IMG/VR virus record: IMGVR_UViG_3300017963_000217
Location: 35,387 to 99,386 of that record
Origin: a virus
DNA: 64,000 bases
Direction: 5' to 3' (one strand)
Part shown: piece by piece, positions 35,301-50,300 of the stretch
Numbering within the stretch: position 1 is the stretch's first letter
How the letters are laid out: the number at the start of each line of letters is the position of its first letter
Translations under genes and position numbers: made by a program
The notes under the pieces: model-generated
Database searches by the model: none
Seen by the model: only the letters and a program-made list of their open reading frames with translations
Told to the model about the DNA's origin: nothing

Positions 35301-38300
35301 CTGGTAAAGATACTAATATACAGATAGACATACCTAATGCGAACAGTATTATTAGTAAACTTAAAGAAATACGCGATGAGCATGAAAAGTTTGTTAAGAA
35401 AGCTAAAGAAATTGGTTTGCCAGTTCTCAAAGAGGGTGAAATAGCTATACCAGAAGCTGCTGCGGCTAAAATAAAGGTGCGGACTGGTGAAGCTGGTGAA
35501 ATAAAGACTACACTTAAAGATCTAATAGAGCAACAAAAACGTGTATTCGTTGAATCTGCTAGATTTCCATTTACTGGCACATTGAGTGTGCAGCCACATG
35601 TTGCTAGATTAATGGGCGAAGCTTTTGGCAAGGAAGTTGGTAGATTAGGTACCAATGTAGCTGCTGTGCCAGGCGCTCCAAGGCTAGATATAGAATCCTT
35701 AACTGGAATTTTAGATGAATTAAGTCAATTTGTTGGTATAAAGCCAGGATTTGGTGTAGACGAATCAGGTGAAAAGCGAGCCTACAGTTTACTAGAACAA
35801 AGAGAGATGGCGTGGTCTGAAGGCACGGCCGCTGGTGCAGAGCGTGCTATGGAGCTAACCAAAACCATAGAATCTTTGATATCAGTTATAAATTCTGCAA
35901 CACCTAAGTTTACAAATCTTGAACAAAAACTGGATTTTGACGGTGACGCTTTAGTTATACATACTGGACAGGTAGAAAAATCAAGACAAGATATAAAGAA
36001 ACATTTTGAATCATTTGGTAAAGATGTAACCTCAGTAAGAAATCTGTTTAGAACTATATTTACAGCCATAGATGAGAGAGATATTAATACCCTTGTGGAG
36101 ATGGGGCAGGCGTTTAGTGAAAAATTTCCTAAAGAAAAAGGATTCGAATTTTTAACACAACCTCAGATTAGGGAGAATATAGAAAATCTTAACTTAAATG
36201 AGGTTGCTGAAGCTCTATTTTCTGGTACAAAGGGATTTGAATCTTTAGAAAAAGGAACAGATGAATATATTAAAGCATTGAATGATTTTACAAAATCTTT
36301 ATTAGAGAAAGAAATATTACCAGAAGTATTTACTAAATTAGGGGTTGTAGAAACAGAAAGAGCAGGCGTAGCAGAACGCATAGGAGGTACAGTCACTGGA
36401 TTATCGGGATTAGGAGCTACTGAATTAGACAGGAGTATATCTAAATTAACTCAGGAAATACTTAGACAACAATTATTTGAAAAAAGATACACAGATGCAA
36501 TAACTGGTCAGTTATTTAAATTACAAACCGGGCCTATTGTTGAAGGTATAAGTCGTTTAGCTAGAATTTCTGAATTAGAAACAGGATTTGGCCGTGGAAT
36601 GGCTGGCACAGGTGGTGGAGGGTTGTTACCACCATCAGCTGCGTTTTTAAAAAGATTTCCAAAGGAAAGCATAGCTTTAGGTGCTATTCCTGAGAAAGGT
36701 GAGTTCGCAGACACGGCTGCTGCTTTTGGTACTCGTATAAATGAGATTTTAAGATTCGTTATTCAGCAAGGATTTGATGTAAAACATCCTGGAGTACAAT
36801 CTGCTGCAAATAAAATAATAGAAAATATTGGTAAAAAAGGTGGAATTGAATCTATTATAGAAGTATTGAATGCTGAGGAGGGCCCTCTTAAGAAATTACA
36901 GAAATTTAATGAGCAAATAGAAAATGAAGTTAGACTTAGATTAGGCAAGCATCCCACTGAAGCACTAAGAGAAGAATTAAAAAGATTTGAGCCTGAACTT
37001 ACAGAAGCGGTAGTTGGTAATTTATCTAGAGAAGAAATTATAAAGCGTGTGATTAAACACGTAGATTTGGCTGCTACTTTTGAGGAATTGGGGAGACAAA
37101 TACAAAGACAGGCTGTCAAGGCTTTAACTATAAAACTTACTGAAGAGGTAGAAGCTCTTCCACCAGGCGCTAAAAAAGCTAGGAAATTGGCTGATATAAG
37201 AGCTGCTGGAGGCGTAGAGAAATTTGCAGCTGAGCAAGTAGCTAGGGAAGCCGCGTCTGAGACAGGTATTAGTTTATTTTCTACTATTACTAGTACATTA
37301 CAACCTATATATAGACTAAGAACTAGTATGGAAAATATAGAAACAGCTGCTAGACGTTCTAGACTTCCATTTCAAGCTCAAGAAGTATCTGTGCCTACAG
37401 GAGAAGCCGGCGAGAAGATAAAAAGAGATCTTCAAACAGCGCAAAAAGCTGCTAATGTTTTAAATAGATCGTTGATTCAAGCAGCGCAAGAACCTACTGG
37501 TGGAGTGCAAAAATTACTAGTGGTTTCTGCTTTGAAAGAACGTTTTAAAGAGTTGGAAGAGTTGGAGAAATTAGGGCGTGAAGCCAAAGCCAGTGTTGGA
37601 TCATTTGAATCTACTTTTGGCGACGTAGTAAAAACTAATGAGATAGCTGTAAAAGTATGGCAAGATGCTCTGAGACAAGTTGGAGCTGGTAGATTAGGTC
37701 CTATTGGTCCTAAAGAAATAGAAGAATCTTTTAATCAGATTAGTATGGCTATAGAAATAGCTAAAGATAAGATGAAAGAGATATCTCAAATTGCAGGTCT
37801 TCCACAGATAAGTCCTGAAGAAAGAGCTTTGACTGGTCTAGAAATCAGAGAATCTAAAAGTAAAGAGATATTCGAGCAATCCAGACAATTAGTAGAAGCA
37901 TTATCTGCTCAAGGAGAACCACTACCTGTTCCTGGTGATTTGGAAGCTAGTGCTCAATTACTACATGACAGACGACTAGAGCTATTAGAGTTTATAGCCA
38001 CGATGTCAGAACAGTTTAGACGTGTGTCAGAAGTTATAAAAACTATACCGGCTCAGAAAGAGTCCTTAAAATTAGTATTCCCTGAATTCGGCGATATAGA
38101 AAGAAAGATTGCTGATACTGGCGACGTTGATAAAGCTCAGTCCGAATTTGTTGAAGAACAGAAGAGCAATATGCAAGTTATTCAAGAATGGTTTAACATG
38201 CAGACTCAAAAAGCTTCTGATCTGAAAGACGCGGTAAAAACAACTCAAATCCCTGAAGAATCTGTTACTACCAGACAACTTGAACAAACTACATCTGAAA

Positions 38301-41300
38301 TATCTGACGCGATTGATAATCATATAAATCAGGCCATTTTAAATAGAAAAAGAGCCGCACTAAAACAACTAGAAAAACTTGCTGCTGGACCAGAGGCAAC
38401 CATAACAGCACCTTTACATGAGATATTTAGAGCTAGTGCTATAAAAGCTGGTGGAAAGTATGGTGGTGGTACCCAGGAAGAGTCTATTTTAAGTAGTATG
38501 TTAGGTTTGGAAGATCCTAATGCCATTTTGGAGGTAACAGGTCTAAGAGGAACATCAATACATAGACAGATACAAAAGGAATTGTTACAGCAATTTCCTA
38601 AAGCCGAAATAGAAAAACCCATAGAAGATTTGGAAAATAGACTGGTTGGGCATCTGGATGTTTTATATGAAAAAGCTGGTAAAAAAGTAGTTGCTGATAT
38701 AAAAACTATTTATAGCCCGAAGCAATTTGATTTCCTCAAACAAATATCTGACGAGATTCAGCATAGAGGAATTACTATACAAGAAAAACTGGATGAGTTA
38801 AAATCCAAAGAAATTACCAGTTATGTAGAGCAGAATGTAATACGCAGGCTGGAAGATTATCTAAGCCAGGTTAATGTATATTTAAAGAATGTGGAGAATT
38901 CTGTTGGAGAAATTATAGTTGTAAGTACTCACGATCCTTTCGATAGATTCACATTACCTATAGGCGAATTTGATCCAGAAAGATTTGATAAAGATCTTGA
39001 AGCTATAGAGAGTGCTAGACTTAAAGTGTTAAAGATATTAACTTCGGTAGAGCTAGGGGTAGGTTTACCAAAAGAAACATTATCTGAATTTCCTAAGATA
39101 TATCAAGAACTGGCAGATAGATTAGCAAAAACTGGACCAAAAGGATTCTTAGAAACTTTACCAACAGTTCCTTTGGGAGAAGTACAGAGATCATCGGAAG
39201 AAATATTAAATAGTCTCGATGAAACACAGGAAAAATTATTTGACCAATTAAGCAAAGAGTATTTAGAATTGTTTGAAGCCCTAGGTGGACCTGGTAGAGC
39301 TGAAAAAACGTTTGGAAAATTATTTTCTGCTGGTGGGGCCGCTTTTGGTGCTGCTGGTGGGGCAGGAGGAGCCACACCACCACCTCCACCACCAGGAGGT
39401 TTTGGTGGGGGGTTTGATGATGATGAGGAATTTAAAAAGAGAATAGAAGCTATACTGGCCAAAATGAGGGAAGGCGTAGAACCTGATGTACCAGAGATAG
39501 TAGATTTAATAAAGGCGTTGGAAGATGAAATTCCTATCAGGATACTAGCTGCTCAGAATAGACGCGATGCTGCTATGGCTAAGGCATTAGAGGAATTGTC
39601 TAAGGCTATATTACAGGCTATAGAAGAATCCGGGTCTACTGTAAAATCGTTTAAGAAAATAGTAAGATTATTTGATCAAATAGATCAAGTTAAAAAACAA
39701 CAACCGTCGCCGCAAGACATAAATAGACTTAGAACCCCAGAAATAGTACGCCAGAGGCCTGATGATCCGCAAAATCTATTCACAAATTTAAAAGCTCTAT
39801 TTGAAACCGCTATAAGAGTCAATAAGTTAGCAGATCCAAGTGAAATAGAAAAATTTGGTCCTGAAATAGCCGAATTAATTGGTCAGGCTGCGGAGAGGGG
39901 TCCTGTTAAAGAAATAACAGATCAAATAGCCGATGCCGTTAATAAGAAAAAAGGCGGTATGGCTATAATATGGCAGTATTATAAAAAAGCTGTAGGTGAT
40001 TACTTTGTAAATAGACTTAACGCTTTATCTGAAGAAATAAATGCAGAATCTGGTACTCCGAGGGGTAGAGCTGCTTTTGCAGAGTTTGAACAAGTATTAG
40101 AAAAATATCTCGCTAATATAAGAGGAACTCTTGGTAGAGCGAGTGATATTTACACACAGCGAGGTCCTACAGGTAGGAAAGATATTTTTGTTGAACCAGA
40201 GCTGGCCAGATTAACCGGTATATACAAGACTCCAGCACAATTAAGAGAACAAGCTAGAACACAATACGGACTACAACCTCAATTTGCTCCTGCATTTGAC
40301 GTGTTAACCAGTGATTTAGCTGATTTGGAAAATATTAGAACGCCTCTCGAAAAGATACAGAGCGTTTTTGATATGTTGACTAAGCTAGATCCAGCTATGA
40401 AAGAAATTTTAGAAGACGCTGATTTATTTAGGCGCATAGGTGACCAAGCCGTTGAAGCGTGGGATTTTGAAACATTACAAAGAGGAGTAACTCAGTTAAG
40501 AGAAGCTCTACAAAGTTATGAAAGATTACAGATAGGCGGCTTTGGCGGCATGGGTGAAGATTTTACAGCAACAGCCAAGGCTAATGTATCTGAAACTATT
40601 AAACTGTTAAAAAGAATGGAAAGAATGTTGGTTACTGGAGGAGCCCAATCATCCCCATTAGGACTTGTAGGGGTACCGACAGAATTAGATCCGCAGACAC
40701 AAGCGCTTCTACATAGAAGAAACATAGCTCAGCTACAGAAATACTTTGAGACTCCTGAAGCTGAAGGCGGACCCGAGAAAGGTGCGGCATTTACTTATAA
40801 ACAACGCATAATTGATCCAGCTAGTAAACAAGTTCTATCTAATATGACGGAAGAATTTAAAAAGATAGGGGAAGCTAGTAATAGAGCTGGTGAACAGGTA
40901 AGTTTGTTTACTCAAAGAACTGAAGATCTCATAGCCTCTTTCCAAGAAAGAAAAGGATTAGGACAAGCATTTGGGCGCGTCCTTAGATGGGGTATTGCTA
41001 GTAGATCTGTTTATGGATTAGTCAGAGCACTACAAAGTATGGTTGATACCATAGTGGATGTTGAATCTGGTATAGCTGTGCTTAGACAGGTTATGAATCC
41101 TCTTACTACAGATTTCCAACAAATTACTGCATCAGCTGTTAGTTTCGCAAAAGAATTTGGTTTACCTATTAGGCAGGTTATAGATTCAATGAGAGTGTTT
41201 GCTCAGCAAGGTTTAGCTCAAGCTGAAGTTGTGGATAGAGCACGTACTTCTGCTTTAGCTGCTAATGTTACAACTCTTAGTGCAGTTGACGCTACGGAAG

Positions 41301-44300
41301 CTATAACCGCTGCTACTAAAGTATATAGACAAGAGGGTGAAAGTACTGTTAGATTTCTAGATTCTTGGACAGAAGTCGAAGCGAGACATGCCATTACCTC
41401 TAATGAGTTAGCCAATGCTTTGAAAAAGGCAGCCGCTGCAGCTAAAACTTCAGGAGTGGAATTCGATGAGTTGAATGCTATTGTGACTGCTATCGGTGAG
41501 ACTACTAGACAGTCTGGTAAAGAGATAGGTACTTCATTGAGATTTATATTCAGGCGTATACAGGCTGAGAAGGGTCCTAAAGAATTAGCGAGTATAGGTA
41601 TACCTGTTGTAGGAGCTGGTGGCGAGTTGAGAAGTACTTTTGATATATTAGGAGATTTATCTGATAAATGGAAAGATTTGACTAATGCCCAGAGACTTAA
41701 TATAGCTACAGCTATAGGTGGTAGAAGGCATTATAACAGTCTAATAGTTCTAATGCAAAATTGGGATAGAGCATTGTCAGCGTTGAACAGTAGCTTGAAT
41801 TCTAAAGGTGCTGCCGAAAGACGTAATTATATAGTTATGCAGACTTATGCTAAGCAGCTTCAGCAGGTTAGAGGAGCATTGGTAGATCTGCAAATTCAGT
41901 TTGGTAAATTTGCTCTACCCGTTGCAAAAGGTTTACTACAAAGTATAAAGTTCTTGTTAGAGACTTTAGCTAATATACCACCAGGTATAAAAATAGCAGC
42001 GCTGGCTTTCTCAGGATTGTTTGTTGCTATTGCTAAAGGAAAAACGTTAATTGATGATATTATAAACAGAGTAATGTCATTCGGCAGCGTCTTATCTGAT
42101 TTTGGTAGTCAATTTAGCAAAGAGTTTAAGATAGGTATATTCGAAGCTTTTGGTAAAATACCTAAAGGCTTGGGAGAAATAGATACTAGAGGATTATCGA
42201 CAATAACAGAGGCTGGTAAAAGTATACAAGATTTTGAATCTGTTATAGGTAAAGCTGCATACGTAGTAGCTCAGTTCGGTAGGAGTTGGAACTCTGTTAT
42301 GTCAGAGATAGCTTTTACTGGAACCGCTACTTCTGAAACCTTAAGCAAAGCTTTTGGCAAACTTGGGGGTGTATTAGGTAAAACAGGTCTAGTTGTAGGA
42401 ACTAAGATACCCGTGTTAGGTCAAATTATACAAGCAGCAGCCACTGGAGCTCAAGCGGGCGAGGGCGCGTTTCTTGAGTTAGGTAAATTATTTGGTATAC
42501 CAGCGGAAGCTTTGGCTAAGTGGAGTAAAGAAAATACTAGCTTTGTTAAGTCCATTGCGCCTTTGGCAGGATCTATATTAGCTTTAATACCTATATCTGG
42601 AAAAGCTTCTGATTCTATAAAGAAACTGGCTTTTTCTGCTACACAATATGAAAAATCTTTGTCTCCTATAAGAAGACAACTGAGTGGCCAGTTGTCTGAA
42701 ATTAACCAATTAGCTAATTCATACGATAATTTACAAAAAGCAATAGATAAGGCTAATATGGCTAGTCAGCCAGAAGCCGTGGCTGAATCTATACGTAGGG
42801 AGGAATTTGTTAGTCCGTTATTAGAAATAGCAAAAGCATCTAAGGGCGCAAAGGAATTTGGTAATAATTTATCTAAGGTTAATCTTTCTATGGTGGATAG
42901 CTTTGATCAGTTCGGTAATGCTATTATAAAACCCACTGCAAATTTGAAGGAATACTTTAGGGTATTAAAAGCCGCGAAAATACAAGAAATAGCGGAAACT
43001 GAAATATCAGCATTGGAAAAATTCTCTGAAGAACTTACTAATGCCGGGACTGTGTCAGCGAAATTTAGATCGGAACTGAAGAAATTTGTCAAAGAAATAC
43101 CCGCAATAGGACCTATATTGTCCAAACAGATCCAAATTTCTCCTGCACAGGAATTAAGAGAAGCGGTGGATGCTGTTAATAAGATATTGGAAAGAGGAGC
43201 TGAATTTCCCATGACTACAGCATTCGATGAGTTATTTCAGAGATATAATAAAGATTTAGAAGAAGCAAGAGAAAGATATAGAGAATTTTTTGCAGATTTC
43301 AAAAGAATATTGTCGGAAATTAGTACTGGTGACTTATCCGTAGCTCAAGTACGTGGACTGTTAGATAGAGAAACTTTGCAGCCCGCATTCGAATTAATGA
43401 CTGAATTTGAAGAGAGGTTAAAAACCTTTGCGGACGCTGGAAAACTTGATTGGGAAGATATTTTAGGAATAGAAATATTAAAGAAATTGAAACCAGAAGT
43501 AACTTTTGATTATGCTGCGCCGCTTACAAAAGATTTATTTAGGCAAGCTGGAATAATACAGAGATCTCAAAAGGCTTTTGCTGGGGATATAGTGTTATTT
43601 AGTGACGAAATAGAAAAACAATTTGATATAGCTGGTGATCAGGGTATATTAAAATATAGAGAGGGATTAGGATTTTTTGTAGAAGGTATAGATAAGGAAC
43701 TAAGAACAGTTAGAGAAATCCCGTTTGATACAGTAAGCCAGTTTGTTGATTCTATTTTTCCAGCTCAGAAGATCTCCGAAGGTGTACAAGAAAATGTAGA
43801 TATTCTGAGAGAGTCTTTGGTAGGTGCGGCGGCTGGTATGATAGGTATCGCTGATAAAGAATTTAGGCGTGAATTTGGATTGGGACCTAGATTTTTTGAA
43901 CAAATACCGACAGAAACTTTGATACAGACCCCTGGAGGATTCGATCTAGGTGGTAGGGCATTTGGCCCTCAGCCATTTAAAGCAGAATTTGCCGGTATAG
44001 AGGGTGGATTTCAAACTATAGTTAGAGATTTCTTTGTGAAGCCGTTGGAGCAGCTCGAGCAGTTAGTAGAGGAACCAAAGAGAAGGCTAGATGCTGGAGT
44101 AGGGTTTATACAAGGCCTTGAGAATGAAATACAGAGATTTGGTACTACTATAAAAAATAACCAAGTGGTGGTTCAATATATAGCTGCTTTTGTAGACTTG
44201 AATAAATCACTAGCCGAGTCCACAAGGTTATTGAATGAAAACATAGCTGTAGAAAGAGCACGTAATGAATATCTTAAAGAAACTGCTGGTTTACTGGCAG

Positions 44301-47300
44301 GATTGCCAGAGTCTTTTTCCGATATAAATCTAGGCATACGTAATTTCTTTGATTTAACAAGTCAACAAAGATTACTATTGGAAGAGCAGGCTTTACCGCC
44401 TAGAGAGAGAACATTTACTAGGTTGAGAGGTAGAGTAGCCGAAGAAGATATTAGAAGGCAATCACTTGCTGGAGAATTGGAACGTATAAATAGGACAATA
44501 GTACAGATAGGCACCATACGAGAACAAGCCAGAGCAGCTGGTGCTGTGATTCCAAGGGATCAATTAATGAGCATAACCGAATCTATAGCTGCTGGAGGTA
44601 CTGCACAGCAAGGGTTACAACTAGATCTACAGAAAGATATAAAATCTAACACATCAGATACAGTCACTCGTTTGGACGATATACTAGCGGCTTTGAAAGA
44701 TCCTAAAGCTGAAGCTAGGGGTGTGCAGTTAGCAAAGCAGATAGGAGAAAGCATTGCGTCTGATATAGAATTACTAAGAAATCCTCGTACTATAGATAGA
44801 GTAAATAAAGCTTTGGGATTACCGGTGCTAGAAAGGGGTATAGAATCTCAATTTAATGATTTAGTGAGGTTTAGAAATCTTGCTGAGAAACGTGGCAACA
44901 CACAGATTATAAAGGCTATTGATGAAACGTTGGCCGAACAGTCTAGAAATCTTATTTCTGCTGCTGGTTTAGGAAGAGCTAGAGGTATAATAGATCCAAG
45001 AGCTACTATTGGTGGTGGTATTGTAGAAATAACCAGGAATCTAGAGAACTTAGCGGCAGGCCGTCCATTAGGCCGCTCAATAGCCAGACAACGTATTCCT
45101 GAACTAGCATTTATGGGAGGCCAATTTACTGGACAGGACTTAATAAGTAGAGCTTTAGGTGGCGAAGGTCTAGTAGAATTTATACAAAGAATACAAGGTG
45201 CTGCTAAGATACCCACTGAAGAGGAATTAGGAGAAGCTCAATTAATTAGAACACTTGGTAGATCTATAGGACCTTCTATAGGAGTAGCGCTTACACCATT
45301 TTTGGGACCTGCTGGCATACTTGCGGCGCCAAGAGCTGCAGAGGCAGCAGCTGGGAGAATAGAAGGGGGAAGACTATCAGTACTAGCAGCGTCCCCTGAG
45401 TTTAAAGAATTAAATCAATTAATGAATGACCAGAATAAAACAAGTGTTACAAACTCTAAGACTTTACAGAAACTATTTGCAGCATATGGTGGATTCAATG
45501 AAATAGCAAGACAAGCTGCTAAAAGACAAGAGAGAGCCTATGATGTACAACTAAGGCAGTTAAATGAGCAGCGCAAAGGACTTGAGGTAAAATTTGAGGC
45601 TGGAGATCTAGGTACTGAAGAGTTTAGAAAACAAATGCAACAAGTAGCTTCCGAGATTACAGAAGTAGAAAAAAAGAGAGATGAAGCTGCTAAGACCGCA
45701 AGAAAAAGGGCTACTAGAGAAGCTGTTGGTGTAATAGCTTCTGCTACTACTGGATTTGCTAGAGCAGCGGGTATTAGTGAAGACGCATTAACAGCTTTAG
45801 GAACCACGGCTGCCGGATCAATAGTGGCATGGAATGCTTGGACTGCTCTGACCGGTGAAGAAATGCCCGAAGCGGTAAAAAAGGCTACTGATTCTTTAAA
45901 AGAAATGACCAAAGATATGGAAGATGTAGACTTTAATATTTTTGAAAAAGGCTTATTTGCTTTAGGAAAATATACAGGATTAGGTCTTGGAGCAGCTGGT
46001 AGGGCCGGTGCGGCTGCTAGAGGTGTAGAGAAAATGGCGGAGAATCAAGAAGATATATTAACCGCCGAAGAAAAAGATAAAATAAGGAAAGCTAAAGATT
46101 TACAAGCCACTAGTGAACAGATAAAGAAAGCTGATGAGTTATTAAAAACAATAAAGAAAGGCGATACTGAAAAGCTCAAAGGCGATGAAAAGGTTATAGA
46201 TGTCAATAGAGACCAATTAACAACTTTAATAGCTATAGAAGAAAATACGAGAAAATCAGCCGCTGATACAGCAGAACAGGCAACAGAAGCTAAAAAAGAA
46301 GCTCCAGTTACATCTATTACTAAAGAACTTAGAAATAAGTTAGATGAGATAAAGCAGGAAAGACTGATAGGTGGTGGAGATACAGCTGCAAAAATAAGGG
46401 ATTTTCTAGCGGCTGCTACACTAGTTACCGCGGCTGGATATGCCGGTACTAAGACACAATTATCAGCGGAACTGGGGGAAGCAGAAGATAGAGCGGAAAA
46501 AATAGGCGAAGCTTTTAATAAATTAGTATCTAGGTTTCCTAAAGAAGTAGAGGGTGCTATAGCTGATCTACAAAAACGTAGGGAGGAGACAGCAGAATCT
46601 TTGAGAAGAGCTAAATCACCTACTCAAATAAAATCCTTGTTGTTAGATTCTGAAAAAGCTTATAATGAATTTATTACTCAATTAGAATCAATGGCTTCTG
46701 GTATTGGTATGCAACTAAAGGAATCTGGCGAAGTTATAGCAAAAAGCAAAGATCAACTGTATTTGTTAGAGCTTGCTAAAGATATACAATCAGATTTTAG
46801 GAACGTTGGAAAAACTATAAGAGACTCTATTACGTCTTTGAAGGTAGATTTAGAATTTGGAACAGATTTAATAGGGGCTACCAAAGGCGTGCCTAAATTT
46901 GAAGAAATCCCTATAGGTAAGTTAGAAACGGAACTAACGCCCACAGAAAGGTTAGCAAAAGAGGGTGGAAAAGCATTCCAAGACATGATAGCTACTTTTC
47001 AAATATTGAATAGAGTGAGAGCTGAATTACTTGATGCCATAAAAAAGAATGCCGTTAATATATCTGATGCTAATGTTACTTTTTCTAATAGTATAAATGC
47101 TCACATAAAAACTATTGAAAGAGAAAAATCTAATATAGACAAAGTAAAAGGTGAGATTGATAGCTTAGATAAGACTGCTAAGGAACAAGTAAGACAGCTT
47201 AAAGATATTGGGCCTCCAAAGAAAATGGAGACAGGCTTCTTTATTAATATTTCTAAGTTTTATAAGGATTTGTATAAAAATGTATCTAATTTCTTTAAAT

Positions 47301-50300
47301 CTAAACCAGATATAGATACAGATCAGTTGGGAAGAGATCTTATTGGTAGTTCTTTATCTAATATTAATAAAAAGACCATAGAACTTAGATCAAAAGTAGC
47401 GGAATTCAATAAAACCTTGGATATAGGTAAACTTCTAGACAAGAAAAATATTGATGAAGAAATAGCTAAACTAAAGAAATCTCTCGCTCAAACTCAGACT
47501 ATAGGTAAATCTGCATTGGCTAGATATAGAGAAGTAGCACCTATTAAGCCATTATTTGGTGTATCAGAAGCTGTGAATATTCCAGAGGCTACAAGAGAAT
47601 ATGAATCTGTATCTGCTATTATAGTAAAGGCATCTAGAAAGATGCGTAGGTTGAGGATAGCAATAGATGACTTGGAAAAATTTAAGACTACTCCATTAGG
47701 ACGAGCTATTATAGGTCTGTCTGAAAAATCTAGGTTGGCAGCAGCGCAGCTAAATCTACAAACAAATGCCCAGGAAAAGTATGTTAATGCTTTGAAGTTT
47801 GTCAATACGGAATTAGCCAGGTTAAATCAAATATTAGCTGTAGGAGTTAATCTTAAAAAACTTGCCGGTGATTTCAAGAGTTTGAAGGAAGGGTTAGAAA
47901 TAGAGAATAAGTTAGCTGCGTTTACTAATGCTTTTAAAGAGGCTATGGATAAAACATTAGGAGGAGCACATCCTGAAGCTCCTGTGATTCCTTCTTTTGA
48001 TTTGTTACAAGCTGGCGTACCTATGGAAAGAATATTCAATTTGACAAGGGAAGAAGCAGAAAGAGCAGCAATAGTAGGTAGAACAGGAAGAGCCCCTACT
48101 TTAGCAGAAGAACAAGAGATAGAATTTAACCGTAGATTACGAGAAAGAGCATACAAACAAGCTAAAGAAGATGAGAAGTTGAATCGCCAGCAAAGTGTTG
48201 CTACCAATTTATATAGAAGCGTTGTCGAGGCTCAGCAACGAATAGCTCAGGTAGAGGATCCAAGGCTGAGAAAAAGTATGTTAGATGAGCTAGAGGTAGT
48301 AAGACAGGAGTTGTTAAGACAAGCCGGTGAAGCTCCTGCAAGAGGTGAGGAGATAGCTCCTGGTGTATTTGAAAGGATAGGTTATCATCTAGGAACCGTA
48401 GGAGAACAAATAAAAGAAGTATTTGAAAAGTACGGTGGTGAAGCGGCGGTATCCAGCTTGCAGACGACTTTCGAACAATCCATGGAAGCTCTTAGATCAG
48501 GACTACCAGAGGCTTTTAAACTAGATCCAGTACATGAGCAGTTAGTAAATGCTAATATAACTTTAGAGCAGATAGCTAAGAATACAGCCGAACAACCTGG
48601 GTTGATTGCTTCTGTTCTAGGAAAGGTATTTGGCAGCAAAGAGGAAGTAATTAGAAAGGCGGGAAGGGGGACAACAGCTGGCGGTGGAACAACTGGAACA
48701 TTTCAGATGGGAGGATTCACAGGTATGGTTGATGGTGCTGGAGGACCAAGACAAGATAATCATCCAGTTTTAGTAAGCTCTGGTGAATATGTAGTTCAGC
48801 AGCCTGCTGTCAAAAATATAGAAAAAATGTACGGATCTGGAGCCATGGAAGTGATTAACCAGGGCCAATTACCAATAGCGGGATACGGTGGTTTAATGCG
48901 CCGTAGATATCCCATGGGAGGAAAAATTCCTTATAGATTTGCTGGCGGCGGATCACCAGAACAAGCTTTTATACAACAACAGTTGGCTATGGGTGTTTCT
49001 CCTGAAGAAATAAGAGCGGAGCTTGGTGGTATTAAAACACCGCTTTTTGATCCGGGAGCATTAGTTGCTGGAAGTATAGGTGCTGGTGCTACTACATTAA
49101 CAGGTCCAACTAAGGTATTAGCAGATATCATCGCAACTAAAGCTTCTAGAATAGGTACTAAGAGCGAAGATATATTTGATGTTGCAGGATCATTTTTAAA
49201 GCAACATGTGCTTAGACCAGAATTACCCCCAGTTAATATGCCTAGAGTGACTGGTATTGATGTAAATAGTGTACAAAGAAAAGTTGAAGAAATAGAGAGA
49301 CAACTTGGGTATGAGCCTACTAAAAAACAACGCAGGCTGCGGGGTATAATGGCTATGCAAGAGTTATATGGACGTGGCGTATCTGGTGTTAGTATGTCAG
49401 GAGTACCATCGTTGTTTGGTGTGAGTAGTAAAGTAGCGGAATCGGAGATGGAAGTAGGAGGACGTAAGCCTACTGAATCGGAACAACTATCTCGTGATAT
49501 AATGGCTTTGGAAGCATTATTTGGGAGTAGCTCCGGAGAATTTTTTGGTGGCGGAATGATAAAGCGCTATCAAGATGGTGGTAAGATGACCATAAATGAT
49601 TATGTTAAATGGCAAGAAGAAAGTAGTAAATCGGTGCGGACAGAGCCTAAGTCTAGTTCTATCATGGACTTTTTTAGATCGTTATTTAAGAGAAGATCTA
49701 TGCAATATATGGGAGGGTATCTACCAGAAAGCGCGAAAAAAGCCTATGGTGATAAAATACCATCATTCCAATTTGGAGGCGTAATGCCAGAGGATGGATT
49801 GGCGTTTTTGCACAAGAACGAAACAGTCTTTCCAGATAACGAAAATATAGGAGAAAAAATAGCTGATGCTATAGTAAGAAAACTAGAAGAAGTAAAAATA
49901 GATTTTAATATACCAACCACAGCTGATTTACCAGAACTTACCATTGGTAATTTGAATGATCTACAAAATATATTAAATGAAGGATTGAATAATGCAGGTA
50001 CGGTAGGTGCTGCTAGAGGAAACAGCGCAATAGATAGATTTGTAGAAGCTGCGGAGGAAAGATTTACAGTACTAGAACAACAAACATTATCTAACTCCGA
50101 TAATATAAAAGTGCTGGACAGAAAATCTAATGAATTAGATGATATAAAAACAGATATAGAAACATTAGAATTTAGACTGGAATCAGTGTATAGTAGAACA
50201 GACAGGATGGTTGACGTCGCAGCTGATAGATCCTATGTTGATACAGCAATTAATGAAGCTCTTGGCAGATTTGATACTGATAAACTAGCACCAATGAGGG

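Noticed and set aside
29539-50000. Many long minus-strand open frames opposite the tape measure
   Set aside because: They are Ser/Leu/Ile-rich shadows caused by the codon bias of the + strand gene, with no ribosome binding sites or recognisable domains.
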